Origin: Massilia sp. Leaf139
GTDB taxonomy: Bacteria; Pseudomonadota; Gammaproteobacteria; Burkholderiales; Burkholderiaceae_D
Reading direction: 5' to 3'
Assembly: GCF_001424165.1 (NCBI RefSeq)
Contig: NZ_LMOJ01000001.1
Location: forward strand, 275,194 to 339,193
DNA length: 64,000 bases
A program made the position numbers and the translations under genes. Positions 54,284 to 62,916 of the stretch are shown here, one piece after another (the first letter of the stretch is position 1; each line of letters opens with the position of its first letter). A model generated the notes under the pieces. The model had not been told where the DNA came from. It searched no databases and was given only the letters and a program-made list of their open reading frames with translations.

Positions 54284-57200
54284 CTACGACGTCGCCCCCT
54301 TCCCGGACAAGTGCGATGGCGATGGCTTCGATTGCGCCGCGCCTGAGAGGGAGCTTTGCAGCCGCTTGTTACGTCGAATGATCTCCTGTTTTACCAGCAG
54401 AGCGAAATGCACGATGTCGCGGTTGGAAAGGACACGCTCGACCAGTTGCCATAGCAGGTGGGGATCGATGTCGCGCAGCTGTGCGGCGAGCGTGTCGAGT
54501 TTTCCCAGCCCGAGCTGTTTGCCGGCTTGCAGCAGCTGGATCCAGAGATCGCCGAATTCGGCCACCAGGATGGCCTGCAGAGAGCCCAGTGCCAGCAGCC
54601 CACGCACCGCCAGGTTATCCGGAAAGTAGGGGGCAACCGAGCCGAAGGCCCGCAGGAGCAGCATCGCATCGACGTCGTCGCTGCCGAAACGAAGCGTTTC
54701 GATATCGGTTCTGACCCGGTCGAGGCAAGCCCGGTACAAGGGATCGGCCGGCAGCGCGTAGCGCTCGACGTCGGGCTTGGGCGCCGCTTCCGCCCCGACG
54801 GCGCCGATGGTCTGCAGGCCGCGTCCGATTTCGATCTCGGTGAGCTCGAGGATGTGTACCGCCACCCGGAAAACCTGGTAGTTGCGCGGCAGATCCTGCG
54901 TGGCCTGTTCGAAACGGCGCCACAGTTCCTCTGCCCTCATGCCAGGGGAACGGAACATCGGCCTGGCGTCCATGCCCATCGACAACTGGCACATCAGCAG
55001 CAGCAGGTCGAGGTAGTCGGGCTGCTCGGTCCTGTCCTCGCTTTCGTAGTACTGCAGCCCGGCCTGCACCAGTTTGAGGGCACGGCTCGCCTTGCCGGCC
55101 TGGGCCAGCGCGCGCGTGACCAGCACGAACAGCGGGCTCGACGGTTCCGGATCGGCGCCGCCGGCAAACTCCTTGTATTTCGCCAGCGCGCTGCGCGGGC
55201 TGCCGCGCGCCAGCAGCAGTTTCATTTCCTCGGCCTGGCGCAGGGTGCGCACGTCGCCCTGCAGTTCGTTGGCCTGGGTACGCCCGCTTTCGGCCAGCAG
55301 GGTCTGGTAGTCGAGCAGGTCGCGCGCGCGCGGCGGCAGTTCGTCGCGTGCGCTCGCCAGGTATTTCTCGACCCCCGATTGCCAGCGCTGCGACAGGATG
55401 TCGGGCGGCGTGTCCAGCATCATCAGGCAGTAGATTTCCTCGGCCCGCGCGCGTAGCGAGTCGCGCCCGGCATAGAAGCGCGCAGCGCTCTCGCGGATCG
55501 ACCTGCACAGCTCTGGTTCGCTCTTGACCATCAGTTCGAGCAGCATCGACCGTACCTCGGGACGGTGTCGCAGCACCCATTCGCTGCGCTGGCTGACGAG
55601 GGAGCTGTACATGGCTAGCCGTTCGAACAGCATGCGCGCTTCGTCCTCGGTGTGCAGGCCGAGCTCGCAGGGAACATTGAGCACGTCGAGGATGAGGCGC
55701 GGCGTGAGCTCGCGCAGCACGAAGCCGGGATTGGCCAGCCGCTGCACCAGCGGGTCGGGAATATGGTCGATGAAGCGCCGGTAAAGAATGCCTTCCGCGA
55801 GATGCTCGTCCCACTCCGAACCGAACAGCTCATCGCCCGACACTTCGTCGAGGCGCTTGCCTGCGCGCTTCGCAATGGTGTCGATCAGCTGCACGGTCAG
55901 CTTCAGGCTCAAGGGATGGCCGTGAACCCGTTCGACGACCGTCGCGATCGCATCTTCCCGTTCGACACCGTAGGATCGAAGCAGCTGCGCCGCGTCGGCG
56001 TCGTGCAGCATGTCGAGATCGAGCCGCTCACGCGCGATCCACGGGGGTAGCTCGGTGCGCCCCGCCAGGATCACGCGCACCCACGGTGTGATTTCCCTGA
56101 GCTCTTCGAGGAATTTCCAGAACACCAAGAGGCGAGCGCCGGCGCGCTGCGTGACTTCTTCGAAGGTGTCGTAGACCAGCAGCAGGGTCAGCGTGCGGCT
56201 GGCGGGGAAGGCGCTTGCCATCAGGTTCTTGTAGCGGGACAGGTGGCGCGACTCGCGGCGTTCGCTCTGGCTGGCGTTGTTGATCGACTCGAGCGAATCG
56301 AACTCCGCGTTGTAATTGTGTCCGCCGGACAGGTCCCTCAGGATGTCCTGCTGCAGCTGGGTGAAGCCGGCAGCGCAGGCCGGCACCTGCATCGCCATCT
56401 GCGCCGCGATTTCCGCGAGTATCGACAAAGGTTCATCCTGCAAGATAGTGGCGCGGTCGAAATCGATATAGGCAAAGGCGAAGTCTTTGCCTGACGCGCG
56501 TTCGATGTAGTCGAGGAGGAATTTCGAGAGGAAGGCGGATTTCCCGATGCCGCCTACGCCGTGAATCAGGATCGGCTTTGCATGGGCCAGTCCCTCCAGC
56601 GACTTGAAGCTGCTGGCGAACTTGACGGCCGCGCGCCGCGCCTGTTGCAGGCTGGACGTCGGCAGGGTGTCGACGAAGCGTTCGAGTTTCCTGAACTCGG
56701 CGACGCGGCCAACGAAGTGCTTGTCGGCCAGCACCCGGAACTGTTGCAGGAATGCTTCGCGCTGCGCCAGCGCGGTGACGGCCTGTTCATCCGGCAATCC
56801 GGGGACGATGCCGCGCAGCAGCCGGATCGCCTGCAGACTGGCCTGCAAGTCGTCGAGCGTTGGATGTTCGTCCAAAGGCAGCATGTCGCCTGCCACATAG
56901 CGTTCGAACACTTGTTGGTAGGTGCTTTTGTCGTTCCTGTCGTTGAGTGCAAGCGCGCGGCGCAGGTCGTCACGCTTGCCCAGGATCCGCAAGGCTTGCC
57001 GGCGCAGGTCGTCGGGCAGGCGCCATATGAACTTGCCGTCGTCGGTTTCCTTGACGATGGCCACTTCCAGCAGGCGCGCGAGATCGGGTTCCGGAGTCGG
57101 CCCTTCCTCGGCATCGACGCTGCCACCCGGAAATGGAACGAGCGAGTCTGGATCGAAACTGTCCAGGACGGACGCGGCCAGCACGTACCCGTCGCGGTGC

Positions 57201-57298
57201 AGGGACATTGCCTCCGCGCCAAACCGCACTGCCAGGGGGACGAAACCATTCAAGTACCTGGTCGGCTCTGGATCGTTCTCAGATGAGATGTAGCTCAT
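54284..57298 (-). CDS. large STAND/NACHT-type ATPase, putative sensor of a conflict system
   Basis: 1004 residues. An N-terminal alpha-rich region (1-210) is followed by KHFVGRVAEFRKLERFV at the start of the NTPase. Walker A is ILIHGVGGIGKSAFLSKF (K253), Walker B-type LLLVYDTFEEV (D377), and a sensor-1-like Arg is in VRVILAGRTELPPW. Then come a GHPLSLKL (GxP) motif characteristic of STAND NTPases and a winged-helix-like segment (about 510-600). A long helical-repeat, TPR-like C-terminus (about 640-990) is suited to ligand recognition. No effector domain is fused. The ATG at 57298 overlaps the upstream ATPase gene by 20 bp, as last gene of a three-gene operon with a protease and an adaptor ATPase. 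The immune/death role is inferred from architecture. Confidence 0.85.
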   Translation of the reverse strand: MSYISSENDPEPTRYLNGFVPLAVRFGAEAMSLHRDGYVLAASVLDSFDPDSLVPFPGGSVDAEEGPTPEPDLARLLEVAIVKETDDGKFIWRLPDDLRRQALRILGKRDDLRRALALNDRNDKSTYQQVFERYVAGDMLPLDEHPTLDDLQASLQAIRLLRGIVPGLPDEQAVTALAQREAFLQQFRVLADKHFVGRVAEFRKLERFVDTLPTSSLQQARRAAVKFASSFKSLEGLAHAKPILIHGVGGIGKSAFLSKFLLDYIERASGKDFAFAYIDFDRATILQDEPLSILAEIAAQMAMQVPACAAGFTQLQQDILRDLSGGHNYNAEFDSLESINNASQSERRESRHLSRYKNLMASAFPASRTLTLLLVYDTFEEVTQRAGARLLVFWKFLEELREITPWVRVILAGRTELPPWIARERLDLDMLHDADAAQLLRSYGVEREDAIATVVERVHGHPLSLKLTVQLIDTIAKRAGKRLDEVSGDELFGSEWDEHLAEGILYRRFIDHIPDPLVQRLANPGFVLRELTPRLILDVLNVPCELGLHTEDEARMLFERLAMYSSLVSQRSEWVLRHRPEVRSMLLELMVKSEPELCRSIRESAARFYAGRDSLRARAEEIYCLMMLDTPPDILSQRWQSGVEKYLASARDELPPRARDLLDYQTLLAESGRTQANELQGDVRTLRQAEEMKLLLARGSPRSALAKYKEFAGGADPEPSSPLFVLVTRALAQAGKASRALKLVQAGLQYYESEDRTEQPDYLDLLLLMCQLSMGMDARPMFRSPGMRAEELWRRFEQATQDLPRNYQVFRVAVHILELTEIEIGRGLQTIGAVGAEAAPKPDVERYALPADPLYRACLDRVRTDIETLRFGSDDVDAMLLLRAFGSVAPYFPDNLAVRGLLALGSLQAILVAEFGDLWIQLLQAGKQLGLGKLDTLAAQLRDIDPHLLWQLVERVLSNRDIVHFALLVKQEIIRRNKRLQSSLSGAAQSKPSPSHLSGKGATS

Positions 57299-58394
57299 GG
57301 GCATGCAACCAGGTAAGGGTGGAATAGGCGTAGGGTGCATCCTTCTGCGGCATGACCTTGGCGATGTCGGCCAGGATCTTGTCGGCGGCTTCGTCCAGGG
57401 CCGTTGGCGCCAGCTGCTGGCCCGACTGGGCGCCGAGCTTCTGGAGGAAAGCCTTGATGTCGTCACGGCCGGGCAGTACGGCCGTGTCCTGGCCGAGCCG
57501 CAGCCGGATGTGCGGCTCCTGCAGCAGCAGCAAATCGGTGGGCTTCATATCGATCAGGACGATGCGCAGGTTCTGGCTGCGGTCGCAGGCATAGGTGAGC
57601 ACCCTGGCCAGGGCTTCAGACATGGCCGAGTCGAGCATGCCGGGGGTGCTCACGTGATCGAATACCAGCCACAGCAGCTGCTGGTTGTTCTTGGCCACCA
57701 GGTCGAACTTCTGGATGCAGTTGGCAAACCATTTCGGTTCCGTCGTCAGCCCTTTCGGCAGCCGCGCGCGCGGCACTTCCATGCGCAGGTTGATCGCCTC
57801 CACGATGTCCTGGTAGCGCTTGGCAAGGGCGCCGCTGACGAAATCCTTGAAGTCGATCTTGGCGACAATGTTATCGGGCTTGAGCTGATCCAGCGTGCGC
57901 AGCAACTGGTAGGTGTAGCTCTTGCCACAAGCGGAATTGCCGCTGACGACGAGTACGACGATGCCCGAATGCCGGGTCTCCATCTCGTGCAGGGCGTCGC
58001 GAAGTCCATCGCGGCCGATGAAGCAGACGCGCTGCGCCAGGAACAGGGCGTTGAGGGGGGCGTTCACCGGCAAGCCCTGCAGCATCAACGCGGCCTTGCG
58101 CTCCGTGGCGACCTGCGCGGCAATGCTTTTGAGCGAGGCCCGCGGATGCAGTTGCAGGCCGTCGAGCAGCCGGTCGAGCATGGGCTGGTTGTTCTCGGCG
58201 GCCTCGATGAGGGCGGCGATATTGGCTTTCGTGCCGGCGTCGGGACTGCTGATCGCGCCCAAGTGGATCATGCACTTTTCGGCGAGATACCGTTGCAGCG
58301 CTTCAGGGCTCTGGAAGGCCTCGGCCATGACTGCCTTCAGGCGCAGACGCTGTTGGGGATCGAGTCGCATGATGGCAGGGGTGAGGTGGTTCAC
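57279..58394 (-). CDS. EAD-like adaptor fused to a small P-loop ATPase
   Basis: 371 residues. Residues about 10-100 form a helical domain (LRLKAVMAEAFQSPEALQRY... ending in LHPRASLKS). It aligns over its length with the N-terminus of the adjacent protease, a pattern typical of effector-associated domain 1. The ATPase follows: Walker A SGNSACGKS (K158), Walker B-like LLWLVFD (D246), and a region IVLIDMKPTDLLLL. It lacks the long repeats of STAND sensors. GTG at 58394 overlaps the protease stop as GTGA, a classic coupling signal; ATG 58370 is an alternative without a ribosome site. Probable bridge between the STAND sensor and the protease, inferred from domains. Confidence 0.8.
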   Translation of the reverse strand: MNHLTPAIMRLDPQQRLRLKAVMAEAFQSPEALQRYLAEKCMIHLGAISSPDAGTKANIAALIEAAENNQPMLDRLLDGLQLHPRASLKSIAAQVATERKAALMLQGLPVNAPLNALFLAQRVCFIGRDGLRDALHEMETRHSGIVVLVVSGNSACGKSYTYQLLRTLDQLKPDNIVAKIDFKDFVSGALAKRYQDIVEAINLRMEVPRARLPKGLTTEPKWFANCIQKFDLVAKNNQQLLWLVFDHVSTPGMLDSAMSEALARVLTYACDRSQNLRIVLIDMKPTDLLLLQEPHIRLRLGQDTAVLPGRDDIKAFLQKLGAQSGQQLAPTALDEAADKILADIAKVMPQKDAPYAYSTLTWLHAHELHLI

Positions 58395-59467
58395 GTCACC
58401 AGGCCGCCGAGTCCACGCCGCTCGAGGTCGGCGAGAATGTCGCCCATCTGGATTGCCTTGTTAAAGCCGGTGTCGCCCCAGAAGTGCAGGGCGATCAGAT
58501 CCATGCGCGAGTCGAATACGGGCGACCCGGACGAGCCCTCGGACGTGTTCGCCGTATGCCGTATGGCGGGGCCATCCACATCGAGGACGAAGCCGATCGT
58601 CAGGCGCATGGGAGAAGGCCGCGCATCGAGCCGGTCGAACGGGTGCTGCAGGATGAGGAGGGGCTCGTCCGGCTGCGGGACATAGGCAACCGGCGAAAAG
58701 TGGCCGCGCACGGCCGCCGCTGAACTGCTGCCGATCCTGTCCTTGCCGGCTGCCGTGGCCAGGCGCAGCAGGGCGTAGTCGAGGCCTGGCGACTTGTCCG
58801 GCCGCTTATAGGGATCGCTGGCGACCAGCCAGTCCTGCTCGACCAGCTTGTACACCTGGGTTTCCGAATTGAAGTTCCGGAAGCCGAAGGTGATTGATAT
58901 CTTGCTGCCGGGTAGCACTACGGCGCTTTCCGGAGGCTGGGCGCACGCGATAACGTGATGATTGGTCATCACCAGGTCATCGGCGACCAGCAAGCCTGTG
59001 CCGTAGACCGCTTTGCCTTTTTCGATGCGATAGCTGATCAGGCAGACCCGGTATTCGGCCTCGCCGAGTTCGGCGATGAAGGGCGCTGCTGCCGGGAAGC
59101 CAGCGGCTTCGACGATCGTGCGTTCGACGCCCTGGGCGACGATTTTCCGCTCGACCGCGGGCGGTGGACTGCGCACATCGTCGAAAGGCCGGAAATTGAG
59201 GTCGAGCATTTCCTCGACATCGCGCAGTAGGACATTGCGCGGCCGTTCGGTGCGCGCCGCCGCCACCAGGTCGGGAATCCGGTCGTCCTGATCCATTGCC
59301 GTGATCAGGCGGTCGACCAGGTTGGAGAGCGAGTCATTGCCGCCTCCAATGTTTGCCAGCGGAAGCTCCAAGGCCTCGGCGGTGAAGCGGCCCAGCGACT
59401 CATTGGTCTGGAAGCCGGCCTCCAGTCCTTTCCGCAGCATTTCGCGTGGCTTGCCCACAAATGGCAT
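58391..59467 (-). CDS. EAD-like domain fused to a trypsin-like serine protease (putative effector)
   Basis: 358 residues, no signal peptide, so cytoplasmic. Residues 1-85 are an effector-associated, death-like helical domain (LRKGLEAGFQTNESLGRF... RPRNVLL). The rest is a chymotrypsin-fold protease with catalytic H171 in VMTNHHVIA, D230 in GLDYALLRL and S313 in TSEGSSGSPVF, all intact. It has the form of a protease effector recruited by like-like domain contact. ATG 59467 has AGGAG six bases upstream and is chosen over a longer frame. First gene of the operon, 101 bp downstream of chaC. Cytoplasmic location plus adaptor domain argue against a DegP/HtrA periplasmic role. Confidence 0.88.
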   Translation of the reverse strand: MPFVGKPREMLRKGLEAGFQTNESLGRFTAEALELPLANIGGGNDSLSNLVDRLITAMDQDDRIPDLVAAARTERPRNVLLRDVEEMLDLNFRPFDDVRSPPPAVERKIVAQGVERTIVEAAGFPAAAPFIAELGEAEYRVCLISYRIEKGKAVYGTGLLVADDLVMTNHHVIACAQPPESAVVLPGSKISITFGFRNFNSETQVYKLVEQDWLVASDPYKRPDKSPGLDYALLRLATAAGKDRIGSSSAAAVRGHFSPVAYVPQPDEPLLILQHPFDRLDARPSPMRLTIGFVLDVDGPAIRHTANTSEGSSGSPVFDSRMDLIALHFWGDTGFNKAIQMGDILADLERRGLGGLVT

Positions 59468-59568
59468 GGCAGTCTCCTGGTCGAGGTTTTCGCTACCTAT
59501 GCTTAGAGGCGCAAAGTTCGACCCGATTCCCGCCATGGACACCGGGCGTGATCCCGGTCAGCTTTCCG

Positions 59569-60132
59569 TCACGCGATCCCCGCCAGATGCCGTTCGATCG
59601 CAAACACGTGCTCGTCCGGCTTGCCCAAGTCCCTGAGCGCGCTGGCCAGTTCCAGGAGGTACTCGCGGTTCGGCCCGCTCGGCCCGTGTGCGCCAGCGAT
59701 CTGCTGTGCGATCTCGCGCTCGCTCGCCGGCCCGAGGAAGGCGGCGTTGTCCTCGGTCGCGATGTACACCAGGCCGAGCACGCTGCTGCCGTCCTCGAAG
59801 CCGATGTCGACCGCCAGGCGCAGGTAGCCGTTCTTTTCGCGGTGGTCGAGGTGGGCGAATTCCTCGGGCGTGACCAGGTAGGCCATGCCGTGGCAGACGG
59901 CGCCGGGTGCGGGCACGAGGGTGACGACGCGCCCCGGCGCCGCTTCGGTGCCGCGGTGGTCGTGCGAGCCCTGCCAGAAGCGGCGCGTCCAGCCGCCGAT
60001 GCTGGCAGGGCGCCGTTCGAGGTAGGGGAAGTCGGCCTTGAAGATCAGCGAGCCGTAACCGAACAGCCAGACCTGGTGGTGGCCGTCGAAGGTGTCCATG
60101 CGCCCGTTGATCGCAATGGTGTTGAGGGACAT
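59569..60132 (-). CDS. chaC: ChaC-like gamma-glutamylcyclotransferase
   Basis: 187 residues. GGCT fold with the substrate loop VWLFGYGSLIF and catalytic Glu in DHREKNGY. Most similar to the glutathione-specific ChaC group, which converts glutathione to 5-oxoproline and Cys-Gly. Start ATG 60132 with GGAG eight bases upstream. It is upstream of and co-directional with the protease operon; a hairpin without T-run (59541-59558, ACCGGG / CCCGGT) lies in the 101-bp gap, so read-through is possible. Confidence 0.92.
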   Translation of the reverse strand: MSLNTIAINGRMDTFDGHHQVWLFGYGSLIFKADFPYLERRPASIGGWTRRFWQGSHDHRGTEAAPGRVVTLVPAPGAVCHGMAYLVTPEEFAHLDHREKNGYLRLAVDIGFEDGSSVLGLVYIATEDNAAFLGPASEREIAQQIAGAHGPSGPNREYLLELASALRDLGKPDEHVFAIERHLAGIA

Positions 60133-60203
60133 CTGTGGAACTCCGGCGAAAACGATGCGCCGATTCTAGCCCAGCGCGGCGAGCGGTGCAGGCGGCGGCC
60201 TGC

Positions 60204-61124
60204 TCAGACAGGCTGCTCCCGCGCCAGGCTGCGCTTGGCCTCCACATAGGGAAACAGGAAGTCGATGAAGCTCTCCGCCGCCGGCGACAGCGAGCGTCCG
60301 GCGCGCGTGTACACGAAAAAGCGGCGCGTCAGGCGCGGTTCCTCGAGCGGGCGCATGTGCAGCCGGTGCAGGCGTACCAGCGGCTCGGCGTAGGGCAGGC
60401 AGACCGTGATGCCCAGGCCCGCGCTGACCATCGCCAGCGCCGTCGTCATGAAGGTCACCTCGTTGGCGGGCTTGAGCGGCACCTCGCGCAGCAGCGCCTG
60501 CATGTCGGCCAGCAGGCGCGCGGTGAACTGGCCCTGCAGCGCGATGAACGGATAACGCGCGACGTCCTGCCAGGTGACGCGCTCGTTCGAAGCCAGCGGA
60601 TGATCCTGCGGGCAGACCAGCGAGAAGGGCATTTCGAACAGCTCGCGCGCCTCCAGTTGCGGCGCCGCTTCGCGTTCCGGCCCGATGCCGAAATCGGACT
60701 CGCCCGAGAGCACGCGCGCGATGACGTTCTCGACCGCGCTGTCGGCCACGCGGACGTCGATGTCCGGAAAATCGGCACGGTAGGCGGCCACGGCCTCGGG
60801 CACCAGGGTGCAGCACATCAGCTGGGGTGCGGCGATGCGCACCACGCCCTTGCGCAGCCGCGTGTGATCCGCCACGTTCGCCAGCGCACCGTCCAGGTCA
60901 TCGATCATCTGGCTAAATAGCGGATACAGCTCGCGGCCGATCTCCGTCAGGACGATGCGCCGGGTGGAGCGGTCGACCACGCGCGTGCCCAGCGTCTGTT
61001 CGAGCTCCTTGATCAGGCCCGAGAGCGCCGACTGGGTGACGTGCAGGTACTGGGCCGCCGAGGTGAAGTTGCCGGTCTTGGCGACGGCAACGAAGGCGCG
61101 CATCTGGCGCAGGGTGGGATTCAT
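60204..61124 (-). CDS. LysR-family transcriptional regulator
   Basis: 306 residues. N-terminal winged HTH (LRQMRAFVAVAKTGNFTSAAQYLHVTQSALSGLIKELE) and a C-terminal co-inducer domain of periplasmic-binding-protein fold. Divergent from the fumarylacetoacetate hydrolase/maleylacetoacetate isomerase operon across 110 bp, the standard LysR arrangement, so it probably activates that operon in response to an aromatic breakdown intermediate and represses itself. The ATG at 61124 matches the conserved start of the HTH. Confidence 0.94.
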   Translation of the reverse strand: MNPTLRQMRAFVAVAKTGNFTSAAQYLHVTQSALSGLIKELEQTLGTRVVDRSTRRIVLTEIGRELYPLFSQMIDDLDGALANVADHTRLRKGVVRIAAPQLMCCTLVPEAVAAYRADFPDIDVRVADSAVENVIARVLSGESDFGIGPEREAAPQLEARELFEMPFSLVCPQDHPLASNERVTWQDVARYPFIALQGQFTARLLADMQALLREVPLKPANEVTFMTTALAMVSAGLGITVCLPYAEPLVRLHRLHMRPLEEPRLTRRFFVYTRAGRSLSPAAESFIDFLFPYVEAKRSLAREQPV

Positions 61125-61132
61125 AAGACAAT

Positions 61133-61144
61133 CCGATAAATCGG
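61133..61144. promoter_or_regulatory. palindrome in the LysR-FAH divergent promoter region
   Basis: CCGATAAATCGG, perfect 5-bp arms around AA, just upstream of lysR in AT-rich sequence. A TATGAT hexamer at 61162 could be the FAH -10. Candidate LysR binding site, unproven. Confidence 0.4.
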
Positions 61145-61234
61145 GCGAAAAATATTGTTTGTATGATAGTCCGAATTCATTTGTAATGTTGATACCGCGG
61201 TATCCGCTACAACAAAACGACGAAGGAAAACGCC

Positions 61235-62275
61235 ATGAAACTCGCCACACTCAAAACCGGCGGCCGCGACGGCACGCTGGTTGTCGTCAGCCGTGACCTC
61301 GTCACCTGCCAGGCCGTCCCGAAGATCGCGCGCACCCTGCAATGCGCGCTCGACGACTGGGACGAGGCGGCCCCGAAGCTGCAGGCCGTCTACGAGCGCC
61401 TCAACGCCGGCAGCGCCGACAAGGCCGAATCCTTCATCGAGATGGAATGCCATTCGCCGCTGCCGCGTGCCTACCAGTGGGCCGATGGCTCGGCCTACAT
61501 CAACCACGTGGAGCTGGTGCGCAAGGCGCGCAACGCCGACGTGCCGGCCTCGTTCTACACCGATCCGCTGATGTACCAGGGCGGCGGCGACTCCTTCATC
61601 GGCCCCTGCGATCCGATCGCGGTGCTGAGCGAGGACTGGGGCGTCGACCTGGAAGCGGAAGTGGCGGTCGTCACCGGTGACGTGCCGATGGGCGCGAGCG
61701 TCGAGCAAGCCGCGCAGTCAATCCGCCTCGTCATGCTGGTCAATGACGTCTCGCTGCGCAACCTGATCCCGAACGAACTGGCCAAGGGCTTCGGCTTCTA
61801 CCAGTCGAAACCGGCAAGCGCCTTTTCGCCGGTGGCCGTCACGCCGGACGAGCTGGGCGACGCGTGGAACGACAGCAAGCTGCACCTGCCGCTGCTGGTC
61901 ACGATCAACGACGCGCCCTTCGGTAAACCCCACGCCGGCGAAGACATGACCTTCAGCTTCGCCCAGCTGATCGCCCACGCGGCCAAGACGCGCGAACTGG
62001 GCGCGGGCAGCATCATCGGCTCGGGCACGGTGTCGAACAAGCAGGGCAACCTGCACGGCTCCTCGATCGCCAACGGCGGCGTCGGCTACTGCTGCCTGGC
62101 CGAGGTGCGCATGTACGAAACCATCGAACACGGCGCGCCGCAGACGCCGTTCCTGCGCTTCGGCGACAGCGTGCGCATCGAGATGCTGGACGCCGCCGGC
62201 GCGAGCATCTTCGGCGCCATCGACCATGAGGTGGCGCATTACCACGGCGCCCATCACCACGGGAGGAAAGAATGA
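61235..62275 (+). CDS. fumarylacetoacetate hydrolase family protein
   Basis: 346 residues. FAH fold with metal-binding acidic residues in EAEVAVVTGDVP and the loop DVSLRNLIPNE; further motifs are QSKPASAFSPVAVTPDEL and GSGTVSNKQ, where family members place catalytic residues. It likely cleaves fumarylacetoacetate to fumarate and acetoacetate, the last step of tyrosine/homogentisate breakdown, because a maleylacetoacetate isomerase gene overlaps its stop. FAH-family proteins also act on other acylpyruvates, so the substrate is inferred from context. AGGA lies upstream of the ATG. Confidence 0.9.
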   Translation: MKLATLKTGGRDGTLVVVSRDLVTCQAVPKIARTLQCALDDWDEAAPKLQAVYERLNAGSADKAESFIEMECHSPLPRAYQWADGSAYINHVELVRKARNADVPASFYTDPLMYQGGGDSFIGPCDPIAVLSEDWGVDLEAEVAVVTGDVPMGASVEQAAQSIRLVMLVNDVSLRNLIPNELAKGFGFYQSKPASAFSPVAVTPDELGDAWNDSKLHLPLLVTINDAPFGKPHAGEDMTFSFAQLIAHAAKTRELGAGSIIGSGTVSNKQGNLHGSSIANGGVGYCCLAEVRMYETIEHGAPQTPFLRFGDSVRIEMLDAAGASIFGAIDHEVAHYHGAHHHGRKE

Positions 62276-62916
62276 AGCTCTATACGTATTTCCGCAGCTC
62301 GGCCGCCTATCGCGTGCGCATCGCCCTGAACCTAAAGGGCCTGAACTACGAGGCCCTGCCGGTGCACCTGCTCAAGGACGGCGGCCAGCAGCGCCAGGAA
62401 GAGTTCCGCCGCATCAATCCGAGCGGCCTGGTGCCGGCCTTCCAGGACGAGCGCATCACGCTCACCCAGTCGATGGCGATCATCGAATACCTGGACGAGC
62501 GCTACCCGGCCGTGCCCCTGATGCCGCACGACGCCCCGGGCCGCGCCCGCGTGCGCGAGCTGGCCCAGATCGTCGCCTGCGACATCCACCCGCTGAACAA
62601 CCTGCGCGTGCTGAAGCACCTGGTCAATGAGCTCAAGCTGAGCGAAGAGCAGAAGACCGAATGGGTGCGCCACTGGATCCGCGAAGGCCTGGCAGGGCTG
62701 GAAGCCCACCTGGCGCGGGATCCGGCCGCCGGCCCGTTCTGCCACGGCCAGTCGCCGACGATCGCCGACTGCTTCCTGGTGCCGCAGGTGTTCAACGCCC
62801 AGCGCTTCGATATCGACATCGGTGCATATCCGAACATCAGCCGCATTTATGCGCTGTGCGTGGATCTGCCGGCCTTCGCGGCCGCGCACCCATCGAAGCA
62901 GCCGGACGCGGAGTAA
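62272..62916 (+). CDS. maiA: maleylacetoacetate isomerase (zeta-class GST)
   Basis: 214 residues. Thioredoxin-like N-domain with RSSAAYRVRIALNLKGL, the zeta-class glutathione motif SSxxxRVRIAL in which the usual Cys is Ala while the Ser pair is kept. It also has DECRIT-type SMAIIEYLDERYP and a helical C-domain (CDIHPLNNLRVL, PTIADCFLVPQVFNA). It isomerises maleylacetoacetate to fumarylacetoacetate using glutathione. ATGA overlap with the FAH stop shows coupling. No homogentisate dioxygenase is in the window. The TAA stop merges into the second 103-bp repeat. Confidence 0.94.
   Translation: MKLYTYFRSSAAYRVRIALNLKGLNYEALPVHLLKDGGQQRQEEFRRINPSGLVPAFQDERITLTQSMAIIEYLDERYPAVPLMPHDAPGRARVRELAQIVACDIHPLNNLRVLKHLVNELKLSEEQKTEWVRHWIREGLAGLEAHLARDPAAGPFCHGQSPTIADCFLVPQVFNAQRFDIDIGAYPNISRIYALCVDLPAFAAAHPSKQPDAE

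Noticed and set aside
58391..59467. Protease as a DegP/HtrA-type periplasmic quality-control enzyme
   Set aside because: No signal peptide, no PDZ domain, an N-terminal adaptor domain instead, and operon overlap with two ATPases.
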